Origin: Chitinophagia bacterium
Lineage (GTDB): Bacteria; Bacteroidota; Bacteroidia; Chitinophagales; Chitinophagaceae
NCBI GenBank assembly: GCA_010021705.1
Contig: RGMU01000024.1
Span: forward strand, 1 to 12,120
Reading direction: 5' to 3'
DNA length: 12,120 bases
The notes under the pieces were generated by a model. That model searched no databases, was not told where the DNA came from, and saw only the letters and a program-made list of their open reading frames with translations. Within the stretch, counting starts at the first letter, position 1, and each line of letters begins with the position of its first letter. This document shows positions 4,968-12,120 of this stretch, one piece after another. A program made the translations under genes and the position numbers.

Positions 4968-6924
4968 CTATGCGCTTCAAATGATATTCCGGCACCGGAG
5001 ACACCACTAATGGGTATTTTTCTACCGTTACGTCTGACGGGTCTAAGCCAAAGCCTCGCTCTTCGCTTAGGCTAAACTTTTTAAGAATAAAATAGCCGCG
5101 CATCATAAAGCGTTCCCAAAGGGGCAGGTCATTGTCTCGGGATAAGAACTTTTCCATAACGATAAACCTAAAGTCGCCCATAACATTGCTTTTACTAAGA
5201 CTTTCGTAGCGGCTCACAATGTTCACTTCTTTGTTGTTTACCATATTTTCTACCACCTTCTTAAACATGTGCTGAATGCGGTGCTCTATCCGGAAGCCTA
5301 AGCGAAATTCTACCCTGATAATTTCGTTGGGTACAATGGTTTGAACTGCATACTCCATAGTATAGGGGTCGTCTAACACATCTACGTGTACAAACCAATA
5401 GATGTCGGCACGTTTAGGCTTGCGGTAAAGAATGGAATAAATTATTTTATGTTCAATTTCTTTAGGATTGTTGGCACTTGTAAGGTACACCAAGTGGGTG
5501 GCATATTTTTGAATGCCCGAATCGTTGCTTAGCTCTTGAATGATGGGTATATAGTTGTCTAACCGTACAAACTCTACGTAGCGGTTTTTAATGCGCCTTG
5601 ACTTAAACCACACCAACATAGACGTAAAAAAACCGCCCGCTACTATAATGGTAACTACGCCTCCTTCGGCAAATTTTTCAATTAAATTTGCCCAAAGAAA
5701 TGAAAATTCTATGGTCAAATACACTGCCAAATAGGTGATTATGGCATACATGGGTGTGCGCTTCACGTGCAGGTAATAGGCAAACAGGCACGAGGTCATA
5801 ATCATACATATAGTAATAGAAAGCCCGTAGGCAGCCTCCATTTGTGCCGACCTTTGAAAATAAAGCGTAATGGCACTGCACCCCACAAACAGTAGCAGGT
5901 TGATGCCCGGAATGTATAGCTGCCCGCGCTCGGCTGTGGGGTAGTTGATTTTCATTTTGGGCCAAAGGTTCATTTTTATGGCTTCGCTGATGAGGGTAAA
6001 CGAGCCTGAAATTAAGGCTTGGCTGGCTATAATGGCTGCCACAGTGGCTATGACTATGCCGGGTATGATAAACCATGTGGGCATAATTTCATAGAACGGG
6101 TTGTGGCGAGCATTATCCCATATTTGGTTCTTTATACCAAGTAGATATGCCCCCTGCCCCAAATAGTTAAGTATCAGGCAAATTTTAACGCCAATCCATG
6201 ATATGCGAATGTTGTTTCTGCCACAGTGCCCCAAGTCTGAATAAAGGGCTTCGGCTCCGGTGGTGCACAGAAACACAGCACCTAATATCCAAAATCCGTC
6301 AGGGTATGCGGTAAGCAGCTGTATAGCATAATAAGGGTTAAGGGCGCGGAAAATGCGCCAGTCGCCCAAGTTTACCAATTCATACATGCCAAGCCCTGCC
6401 AGCATAATAAACCATATTAGCATAATAGTGCCAAATGCTTTGCCTATAGCACCCGTACCAAACTGTTGAAAGAAAAACAGTAGCGTGAGTATGGAAACCA
6501 CAATATAAACAATAGACATATTGCTAATGTTGTGCAATGACGGCAAATTGCGTAGCCCTTCTATGGCAGACGTAACGGATATGGGCGGCGTTATCATGCC
6601 ATCGGCAAGCAGCGCAGCACCGCCTATCATAGCCGGAAACACTGCCCACTTGCCATGCCGGCGCACTAAGGCGAATAGCGAAAAAATGCCACCTTCGCCT
6701 TTGTTGTCGGCAGTGAGGGTTAAGGCTACGTATTTTATGGTGGTTTGGAGTGTTAGCGTCCAAATAATGCAAGACAATGCCCCTACAATTAGCAGTTCGC
6801 TAATAGGCTTGCCGTTGCAAATGGCATTCATTACATAAAGGGGCGAAGTGCCTATATCTCCGTATATAATGCCCAAGGCTATGATTAAACCCGGTAATGA
6901 CGCTTTATGAATACCTTTTGACAA
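4960..6924 (-). CDS. kup: Potassium uptake protein, KUP/HAK/KT family
   Basis: The 654-residue inner-membrane protein imports K+ with protons. Family signatures are plain: GIIYGDIGTSPLYV (residues 18-31), DNKGEGGIFSL (73-83), ADGMITPPISV (107-117), TTGAEALYSDLGHCG (221-235) and GQGAYLL (257-263). About twelve hydrophobic segments fill residues 10-440. A hydrophilic cytoplasmic domain of roughly 215 residues follows, from KSRRIKNRYVEF (441-452). Length is normal (E. coli Kup 622; Bacteroidota forms are slightly longer). The start codon is TTG at 6924: no in-frame ATG or GTG exists between it and the -7 box at 6959-6966, and the conserved region begins at residue 10. No Shine-Dalgarno is seen. 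The gene overlaps the downstream exported-protein gene by 8 nt. Confidence 0.96.
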   Translation of the reverse strand: MSKGIHKASLPGLIIALGIIYGDIGTSPLYVMNAICNGKPISELLIVGALSCIIWTLTLQTTIKYVALTLTADNKGEGGIFSLFALVRRHGKWAVFPAMIGGAALLADGMITPPISVTSAIEGLRNLPSLHNISNMSIVYIVVSILTLLFFFQQFGTGAIGKAFGTIMLIWFIMLAGLGMYELVNLGDWRIFRALNPYYAIQLLTAYPDGFWILGAVFLCTTGAEALYSDLGHCGRNNIRISWIGVKICLILNYLGQGAYLLGIKNQIWDNARHNPFYEIMPTWFIIPGIVIATVAAIIASQALISGSFTLISEAIKMNLWPKMKINYPTAERGQLYIPGINLLLFVGCSAITLYFQRSAQMEAAYGLSITICMIMTSCLFAYYLHVKRTPMYAIITYLAVYLTIEFSFLWANLIEKFAEGGVVTIIVAGGFFTSMLVWFKSRRIKNRYVEFVRLDNYIPIIQELSNDSGIQKYATHLVYLTSANNPKEIEHKIIYSILYRKPKRADIYWFVHVDVLDDPYTMEYAVQTIVPNEIIRVEFRLGFRIEHRIQHMFKKVVENMVNNKEVNIVSRYESLSKSNVMGDFRFIVMEKFLSRDNDLPLWERFMMRGYFILKKFSLSEERGFGLDPSDVTVEKYPLVVSPVPEYHLKRIDD

Positions 6925-6958
6925 AGCCCAAAAGATTAGAACATTTACAAATAGGGTG

Positions 6959-6966
6959 CAAAGTTA
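6959..6966 (-). promoter_or_regulatory. Bacteroidota -7 box for kup (TAACTTTG)
   Basis: On the - strand GCTAACTTTGC contains an exact TAnnTTTG. It predicts a start near 6953 and a leader of about 29 nt before the TTG start codon of kup. It supports the short form of kup and a kup/exported-protein operon. No clear -33 element was found. Confidence 0.6.
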
Positions 6967-7039
6967 GCGGGGATAAACCATTCCCCCTCAAAAAATATTA
7001 CTAATTAATTGTGAATGACCGGAAATGCCGAAAAAGAAC

Positions 7040-7064
7040 TTATCCACATAGCTTATAGGTGTAT
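7040..7064 (+). promoter_or_regulatory. DnaA box plus ATAGGTGTAT composite site, upstream of the restriction-gene remnant
   Basis: TTATCCACA (7040-7048, perfect DnaA-box consensus) is followed six bases later by ATAGGTGTAT (7055-7064), at about the -33 region of the + strand promoter at 7077. The pair repeats the arrangement at 2904-2884 upstream of the PorP-like gene. The identity is seen directly; the function is unknown. Confidence 0.4.
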
Positions 7065-7076
7065 GCCATTGTGGTT

Positions 7077-7084
7077 TAACTTTG
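7077..7084 (+). promoter_or_regulatory. Bacteroidota -7 box (TAACTTTG) ahead of the gene remnant
   Basis: GTTTAACTTTGCAG contains an exact TAnnTTTG, predicting a + strand start near 7090 right at the beginning of the decayed coding fragment. It is probably the surviving promoter of that gene. A transcript from here could also run on toward the receptor gene, about 470 bp away. Confidence 0.55.
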
Positions 7085-7091
7085 CAGTGAA

Positions 7092-7304
7092 ATAGTTTTT
7101 GCCACACCTAACGAAAGTCTTACCACGCAGTTGGTCTATAATCACTTTAGCCGTTTTGATGCCGAAGTGGGTATAGAAATGCAGCAAAGCAGCAATCTTG
7201 CCATTGGCAAGTTGCTACAAAATGCGTCTAAAAAAGGTGAAGGCAGAGGCTACCCTGACTTTATTATTTCGCTAAATGCCTACCCCAATACGGCTAATAA
7301 TTAG
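7092..7304 (+). pseudogene. N-terminal remnant of a restriction/DNA-methylase-type protein (PD-(D/E)XK-like N-terminus)
   Basis: An open frame of about 70 codons (stop TAG 7302-7304) reads FATPNESLTTQLVYNHFSRF, then VGIEMQQSSNLAIGKLLQNA, then SKKGEGRGYPDFIISLNAYP. The stretch IxxxxSxNxxIxKLLxNASKKGxGxGYPDFIIS is what I recall from the N-terminal nuclease-like domain of type I-like N-6 DNA methylase/restriction proteins, in which a further strand with IECK follows. Here the frame stops before that strand, so the nuclease core is incomplete and the methylase part is absent. No in-frame ATG, GTG or TTG lies between the promoter and the conserved part; ATA at 7092 may be a decayed ATG. The next internal ATG (7179) lies within the conserved part. 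A broken, non-functional gene is the simplest reading. Family call from memory, moderate confidence. Confidence 0.65.
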
Positions 7305-7399
7305 TAGTGCATAAATGTTTACCCGGCGCAGTTGGAAGGGGGTTATTGAATGTGATTTTGTGCTCAAAAAAAGTTTTTTTAGGCGTAACCAAAGCAAGG

Positions 7400-7465
7400 G
7401 GGTGAAAAAGGCGTTAAGTATTATATAAACAGATAGAAGGTGCTTTTTAGTGTGGGTGAAAAAGG
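7400..7465. repeat. Pair of 12-bp direct repeats (GGGTGAAAAAGG) upstream of the TonB receptor
   Basis: GGGTGAAAAAGG occurs at 7400-7411 and again at 7454-7465, 54 bp apart. Both lie in the non-coding stretch between the gene remnant and the receptor gene. Their place suggests operators for the receptor gene, but they may be coincidental in this purine-rich segment. The rest of 7305-7557 is AT-rich, with an A7-G-T7 palindrome (7366-7380) and no convincing ORF. Confidence 0.35.
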
Positions 7466-7513
7466 AGGTAAAATTTTTTTTCGCAAACATATACACCCTT
7501 TAACAGTATTTTT

Positions 7514-7521
7514 TATCTTTA
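7514..7521 (+). promoter_or_regulatory. Candidate -7 box for the TonB receptor gene (TATCTTTA)
   Basis: TATCTTTA differs from TAnnTTTG only in the last base and lies 36 bp before the ATG at 7558, giving a leader of roughly 30 nt. No TTG is seen at the -33 spacing. It is the best candidate in the 60 bp before the gene, but weak. Confidence 0.35.
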
Positions 7522-7557
7522 CCCGCTCAATTCAAAATCAATCAATTTGTAGCGAAT

Positions 7558-10500
7558 ATGATGAACGCATTACGTTATTCGTTTTTAACCGCCATAGTTA
7601 GCTTAGCAGCGTTTGCTGCAAGGAGCCAGCAGCTAAAAGGCACCATCTTAGATGAGAAAAAACAGCCTATTATAAATGCCTCCGTGAAGGTGTCTTCGGG
7701 GGGTATGTTGAAGGCAGGTGTGGTAACAGACTATGATGGTGTGTTTGATGTAAAACCCTTAGAAGCGGGCAACTACACGGTAGAAATATCTTATGTGGGC
7801 TATACTACCATAAAAATGGAGGGCGTATTGGTATCTGCCACCGGTATTACGCCGCTTGACTTAGAAATGAAGCGCGAAAATGATGGTAGCGGTAAGGTGC
7901 TGAAAGAGGCTACTATTAAATGGAAAAAGCCGTTGGTGAATAAATACAGCACCAGTACGCTAATGACCACCGAAGACATTAAAAAAGTGGGCACTACCAG
8001 CACGGCAGACCTTGTGTCTTTAACACCCGGTAGCTACCAACAAAAAAGAAACGGTACTATTAGTGCAGATGGCGGACGTGGCGACCAAAACCTATATATA
8101 GTGGACGGTGTGTATGCCTACGGAAGCGCGGGTACTAATATGTCTCAAGGTTCTATAGAGCAGCTTGAGGTGTTGTCTTCCGGTATATCTGCCAAATATG
8201 GAGACGTATCGGGTGCGGTAATTAATATTACTACAAAGGGCGTTTCTCAAAAATATGCCGGCTATGCGCGTTTGCAGCATTCGGTTGACGGTTACAGAAA
8301 CAACCTTGTATCAGCCTCTATTTCTGGTCCTATATTAAAGCTAAAGCGCGGTAAAGAAACAGAAAAGCACCCGGTAATGGGCTTTGCGTTAGGTGGAGAC
8401 TTTTATTATGACCAAAACCGCAATCCGGCTTATGATAAGCAATATGTGGCAAAAGATGAGGTGAGAGACCGTATGTACACAGCACCGCTTATTGCTCAGG
8501 CTGATGCCAGCGGTGTTCCGGTGTTTAACTATGCGTCTAACTACATTACGTTCAATGACCTTAAACAAGTGAAACGCCCACCTAATAATAAAATAAAGGA
8601 ACTAAGACTGAACGGTAAAATGGACTTTAAGGTGAGCGACCAGATGAAGATAACCGCAGGCGGTACGTTTGGGTTTACACGCAGCGACCTTTATGCCCGT
8701 ACCCGTAATTTATTTGCACCGGAGGCTACGCCTATAGAAGATGCTTATACTACAAGGGGCTTTTTACGCTTTACTCAAAAGTTTGGCAAGGGTATAGACA
8801 CTTCAAGGAAAAGTATTGTAACCAATGCCAACTATACAGTGCAGATAGATTTTCAAAAAGTGCACCGTAGCAGGCAAGACCCTGTGTTTAAGAAAAGCAT
8901 ATTTGAATATGGCTATGTGGGTAAATTTACTAAACAAGCGTTTGATTTTTACCGCCCCAATGATGTGGACTCGGTTAGTGGCAGAAAAGGCACCATACTG
9001 CAAAGCCGCACCACCTTTGGCGTGAACTATGAAAGGGACAACAGAAACCCGTCTTTGGCAAACTATACGTCTCAGCTATACAACCTGTTTCCGGCAGAGT
9101 TTCTTCCGGCTTCTATTGCGCAAATACAGTCGTTTAATGGTATGGCAAACGGAGACCAACCGGCACTTACTTACAGCACCTTTTTAAGCCCCGGCACCAC
9201 CCGCAGCTACTACTTTATGACCGGTTCTAACCAGTACTCACTGTCTGTAGATGCGAATTTTGACCTTAAATTAGGCAAAGTGAAGCATGGTATAGAGTTT
9301 GGTTTGTACTATCAACAGCGCGTAGAGCGTAGCTACATAGCGCGTGCCAACCTGAATGGTATAGGTACAACGTCTTTATGGAGCCAAATGCGCCAGCTTG
9401 TAAGCAATGTAGAGAACAACGGATTGGTGTTAGACAAAGACAACCCTATATTTAAGGTAGGCGGTAAAGAATATACGCTAAACGATGTGAAAAGCGGAGC
9501 GGTGCTACCCAGCCCTGCCGATACTATCTATTATAAATTTGTTAATAAAAAGCCTACACAGTTTGACAAAAACTTGCGTGCCCGCTTAGGCAAAGGTGCT
9601 AATGAAGACATTAACATAGATGCGCTTGACCCATCGGTGTTTTCTTTAAGCATGTTTACTGCCGATGAGTTATTGAACAGCGGTAAAGACTTTGTAACCT
9701 ACAACGGCTACACTTATGATGGTAAGCTGCAAAGTGGTGTAACTAACTTTAATGACTTTTGGACAGCCAAAGATGCTAACGGTAACTACACCCGTCCTAT
9801 TGGTGCATTTAGCCCGAACTACATTGCGGGTTATTTGTTAGATAAGTTTGAGTATAAAAAAATGATATTTAACATAGGTGTGCGCATTGACCGTTTTTCT
9901 GCCAACACCAAAGTGTTGAAAGACCCTTATTCGCTATATGCTACCAAAAACAAAGGTCAAGTAGCGGGTAGTGCCAACTATTATAACGGTGGTTCGCACC
10001 CTTCAAACATAAGCGATGACTATGTGGTGTATGTAGATGACAACAACTCTCCAAAGCCAAATGTGATAGGCTACAGAAAAGACGATAAGTGGTATGACCC
10101 TTATGGTAACTTTGTGGAAGACCCTAAAACGCTAAAAGAGAACTTTACCAACGGTAGAGACCCTCAGCCCTACTTAATAGACAACATTAAGATAACAGAC
10201 TCTAACTACAACCCTAACTCTGCATTTACGGACTACACACCGCAGGTAACGATGATGCCTCGCTTTCAAGTGAGCTTCCCGATAGACGTAAACAACAAGT
10301 TTTTTGCGCACTATGATATATATGTGCAGCGTCCTACGCCTACCAGCCTTAATAATGCTAATGCTTCAGACTATTATTTCTTAACGCAAAACTCTAATAC
10401 CATTATCAACAATGCTAATTTGAAGTCTCAAAAAACTTATGACTATGAATTGGGCTTTGAGCACGTTTTGGGTCAAAGTGCGGCATTGAAAATTATAGGC

Positions 10501-11352
10501 TTCTACAAAGAGCGTAAAAACATGGTGGCGGTGCGTCCTTATTTATATGCTTATCCAACTACGTATTATACGTTTGGCAACCGCGATTTCTCCAGCACAA
10601 AGGGTTTGAAAGTGTTTTACGACCTTCGTCAAGGCAAAGACGCTCCGTTTGGTATGACGCTATCTTATACTTTACAGTTTGCTGAAGGTACGGGTTCGGG
10701 TCCATACTCCAACAATGCGGGTGGTAGTGTTCAAATATCTCCTCAAGGTTTGTTACAAAGCTTTATTGAAGCAGGGCAGCCGAACTTGCGCTATATATCA
10801 GCATTGGATATAGATTCACGCCATAATATTGTGGCAAACTTTGACTTCCGCTATGGTAAGGGCGAAGGTCCGGTGGTGGGTAAAAACCATATCTTCCAAA
10901 ATGCAGGCATTAATATGGTGGCACGTGTACGTAGCGGTGAGCCATATACACGTATTGCGAATGCAACCGGTAACACCATTGTGGGTACGATTAATGGTTC
11001 ACGCTTGCCATGGCACTTTAATGCAGACTTGCGTTTGAACAAAGAATTTGCCGTAGAGTTTAACCGCAAAAGCAAAAACAAGCCAAGCGATGTGCCCAAT
11101 AAACATATCCACAAATTTGGAACGTTTTTATACTTCCAAAATGTGTTTAATACACGTGAAATATTGGGCGTGTACGGCTACACCGGCAAGCCTGATGATA
11201 ATGGCTATTTAACTTCTCCGTTTGGACAACAAGCTATACCACAGCAAATTAATGCACAGTCTTATATAGACTTGTATAAGGTTAACATGTATAATCCGGA
11301 TAACTTGAACTATGCCCGTGCCATTACTTTTGGTATAGAGTACAACTTTTAA
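7558..11352 (+). CDS. Large TonB-dependent outer-membrane receptor with carboxypeptidase-regulatory-like domain
   Basis: The 1264-residue protein has a signal peptide (residues 1-24, ending AARSQ). A CarboxypepD_reg-like beta-sandwich (25-105, QLKGTILDEKKQPIINASVK onward) is followed by a possible TonB-box segment, LKEATIKWKKPLV (115-127). The plug domain (about 130-230) contains NLYIVDGVYAYG (178-189) and QLEVLSSGISAKYGDVSGAV (202-221). A very long beta-barrel rich in Tyr, Asn and Gly ends in the typical aromatic terminus ITFGIEYNF. It should import a ligand across the outer membrane using TonB energy. The 1000-residue barrel region is larger than in siderophore receptors and resembles SusC/Oar-like receptors, but no susD gene follows. 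Instead a T9SS-cargo-like gene begins 35 nt downstream, probably in the same operon. ATG 7561 is an equally possible start. Substrate unknown. Confidence 0.92.
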   Translation: MMNALRYSFLTAIVSLAAFAARSQQLKGTILDEKKQPIINASVKVSSGGMLKAGVVTDYDGVFDVKPLEAGNYTVEISYVGYTTIKMEGVLVSATGITPLDLEMKRENDGSGKVLKEATIKWKKPLVNKYSTSTLMTTEDIKKVGTTSTADLVSLTPGSYQQKRNGTISADGGRGDQNLYIVDGVYAYGSAGTNMSQGSIEQLEVLSSGISAKYGDVSGAVINITTKGVSQKYAGYARLQHSVDGYRNNLVSASISGPILKLKRGKETEKHPVMGFALGGDFYYDQNRNPAYDKQYVAKDEVRDRMYTAPLIAQADASGVPVFNYASNYITFNDLKQVKRPPNNKIKELRLNGKMDFKVSDQMKITAGGTFGFTRSDLYARTRNLFAPEATPIEDAYTTRGFLRFTQKFGKGIDTSRKSIVTNANYTVQIDFQKVHRSRQDPVFKKSIFEYGYVGKFTKQAFDFYRPNDVDSVSGRKGTILQSRTTFGVNYERDNRNPSLANYTSQLYNLFPAEFLPASIAQIQSFNGMANGDQPALTYSTFLSPGTTRSYYFMTGSNQYSLSVDANFDLKLGKVKHGIEFGLYYQQRVERSYIARANLNGIGTTSLWSQMRQLVSNVENNGLVLDKDNPIFKVGGKEYTLNDVKSGAVLPSPADTIYYKFVNKKPTQFDKNLRARLGKGANEDINIDALDPSVFSLSMFTADELLNSGKDFVTYNGYTYDGKLQSGVTNFNDFWTAKDANGNYTRPIGAFSPNYIAGYLLDKFEYKKMIFNIGVRIDRFSANTKVLKDPYSLYATKNKGQVAGSANYYNGGSHPSNISDDYVVYVDDNNSPKPNVIGYRKDDKWYDPYGNFVEDPKTLKENFTNGRDPQPYLIDNIKITDSNYNPNSAFTDYTPQVTMMPRFQVSFPIDVNNKFFAHYDIYVQRPTPTSLNNANASDYYFLTQNSNTIINNANLKSQKTYDYELGFEHVLGQSAALKIIGFYKERKNMVAVRPYLYAYPTTYYTFGNRDFSSTKGLKVFYDLRQGKDAPFGMTLSYTLQFAEGTGSGPYSNNAGGSVQISPQGLLQSFIEAGQPNLRYISALDIDSRHNIVANFDFRYGKGEGPVVGKNHIFQNAGINMVARVRSGEPYTRIANATGNTIVGTINGSRLPWHFNADLRLNKEFAVEFNRKSKNKPSDVPNKHIHKFGTFLYFQNVFNTREILGVYGYTGKPDDNGYLTSPFGQQAIPQQINAQSYIDLYKVNMYNPDNLNYARAITFGIEYNF

Positions 11353-11387
11353 TTAATTAATCAAAAACATCATTAACTGATTTAGTT

Positions 11388-12120
11388 ATGAATCGCATAC
11401 ATCCTTCCCTTAAAGCGTCATGCTTTGCCGTGCTAAGTTTGCTAAGCACAGCGGTGCAGCTAACAGCACGCGAAATATTAGACCATAAGCCTAAGCCCGC
11501 CCCCAAAGAGCAGTTGAAAACAACTGTGGCAAACTGTACAGGTGCTGTGGCAGCCATAGACTTAGACATTAACAATGTGCGTGCTCGCTTGATGACCGGT
11601 GGCGACATGTGGTGGAACATAGGCTTGCAAACAGCGGCTTATGAAGTGCCAAAAGGTACGGGCAGAAGCTCTCAATTTGCGGCATCGTGCTGGATAGGCG
11701 GCTATGACAAGCAGCAGCAGCTGAAAGTAGCGGCGCAAACCTACCGCCAAGATGGTAATGACTATTGGCCCGGTGCACTTGACTCTAAAGGTACAATTAC
11801 CACTGATGAGTGTGCGAATTGGGACAGGTTTTGGAAAGTGGACAAGTCAACGATTAACAAGTTTATTGAGGCTGCTAAAACAGGCGGTAACTTAAAAACG
11901 GCAGAATTTGATGTAATCAACGGCTGGCCGGCTGTGGGTAATAGCAATGTTAAGGGTGCTACAGGTACAAACCTAACGCTTAATGGTTCGTTTACTTATG
12001 CCCCCTTTGTTGACCTGAACAATAACGGTAGCTATGAGCCTGAAAATGGTGAATATCCGGATATACGCGGCGACCAATTTATATGGTGGGTGTGCAACGA
12101 TGCGGGTAATGTTAAAAACC
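11388..12120 (+). CDS. Large secreted surface protein, T9SS-cargo-like (3' end outside window)
   Basis: The first 244 codons of an ORF are present; it runs off the right edge. The N-terminus MNRIHPSLKASCFAVLSLLS with a further hydrophobic segment to about residue 27 is a signal peptide. The mature part contains DLDINNVRARLMTGGDMWWN (58-77), YEVPKGTGRSSQFAASCWIGG (85-105), LKVAAQTYRQDGNDYWPGAL (112-131) and VDLNNNGSYEPENGEYPDIR (208-227). This series is typical of very large Bacteroidota extracellular proteins that usually end in a T9SS sorting or gliding-motility C-terminal domain. The DLNNNGSYEPENG stretch looks like a calcium-binding loop. The C-terminal sorting domain is outside the window, so T9SS export is inferred. 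The gene starts 35 nt after the receptor gene with no terminator between them, suggesting joint expression. Function (adhesin or enzyme) unknown. Confidence 0.88.
   Translation, partial: MNRIHPSLKASCFAVLSLLSTAVQLTAREILDHKPKPAPKEQLKTTVANCTGAVAAIDLDINNVRARLMTGGDMWWNIGLQTAAYEVPKGTGRSSQFAASCWIGGYDKQQQLKVAAQTYRQDGNDYWPGALDSKGTITTDECANWDRFWKVDKSTINKFIEAAKTGGNLKTAEFDVINGWPAVGNSNVKGATGTNLTLNGSFTYAPFVDLNNNGSYEPENGEYPDIRGDQFIWWVCNDAGNVKN

Noticed and set aside
5678..6076. 132-codon ORF on the - strand within kup
   Set aside because: It lies entirely inside kup in another frame, has no family features, and has a histidine/serine-rich composition typical of a shadow frame.
7366..7380. A7-G-T7 palindrome as a terminator
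   Set aside because: The stem is only A-T with a one-base centre. It cannot form a stable terminator hairpin and is better seen as an AT tract.
7463..7469. AGGAGGT, a perfect Shine-Dalgarno-like sequence
   Set aside because: No ATG, GTG or TTG follows at a usable distance on the + strand. The receptor start is about 90 bp away, and genes here do not use Shine-Dalgarno sites.
7272..7496. 74-codon ORF on the - strand upstream of the TonB receptor
   Set aside because: It is a Phe/Leu/Lys-rich translation of AT-rich DNA with no recognisable domain. It overlaps the restriction-gene remnant, and its start lies within a -7-like box (7484-7491).
11092..11117. Another DnaA-box-like ATATCCACA (11105-11113)
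   Set aside because: It lies within the receptor coding sequence, without the ATAGGTGTAT partner, so it is probably chance.

Overview
The window looks like a chromosomal segment of a member of the Bacteroidota, probably in the Chitinophagales/Saprospirales/Sphingobacteriia range. The signs are a PorP/SprF-family outer-membrane protein of the type IX secretion system (T9SS), a short DUF4295 gene behind rpmB-rpmG, a large TonB-dependent receptor with a carboxypeptidase-regulatory-like N-terminal domain, a large T9SS-cargo-like surface protein, and repeated -7 boxes of the Bacteroidota type (TAnnTTTG) with almost no Shine-Dalgarno sequences. Placement below phylum level is inference.

Layout. 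At 1-157 (+) is the 3' end of a small membrane-protein gene. It overlaps by ATGA a periplasmic-binding-fold metal-receptor gene (154-957) that has no signal peptide. A short RsmI-like SAM methyltransferase (971-1675, -) converges on it; an inverted repeat lies exactly over the two stop codons. Next comes a solitary PorP/SprF gene (1792-2838, -), with DnaA-box-like sequences upstream. The rpmB-rpmG-DUF4295 operon (3752 to 3057, -) has a clear promoter and a clear terminator. A 279-bp gap (3753-4031) holds a second Bacteroidota-type promoter, a possible 24-codon gene starting almost at its predicted transcription start, and a long terminator-like hairpin. The kup potassium-transporter gene (4960-6924, -) overlaps by 8 nt a gene for an unrecognised exported protein (4032-4967).

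The gap 6925-7557 (633 bp) contains no intact gene. It holds the kup promoter, a DnaA-box plus ATAGGTGTAT composite motif, a + strand promoter, and a decayed N-terminal fragment of a restriction/DNA-methylase-type protein (7092-7304). It also has a 12-bp direct repeat ahead of the receptor gene. The last part (7558-12120, +) is a 1264-residue TonB-dependent receptor followed 35 nt later by the 5' end of a large secreted protein that runs off the window.

How the genes work together. PorP/SprF and the secreted protein both belong to the T9SS/cell-surface theme, and the receptor plus its secreted neighbour look like one transcription unit. The other genes are housekeeping (ribosome, rRNA modification, potassium uptake). 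I see no CRISPR array, tRNA, rRNA, complete insertion sequence or intact defence system. The most novel-looking items are the restriction-gene remnant with its surviving promoter, the recurring DnaA-box/ATAGGTGTAT motif, the small ORF and structured region upstream of rpmB, and the uncharacterised exported protein coupled to kup.
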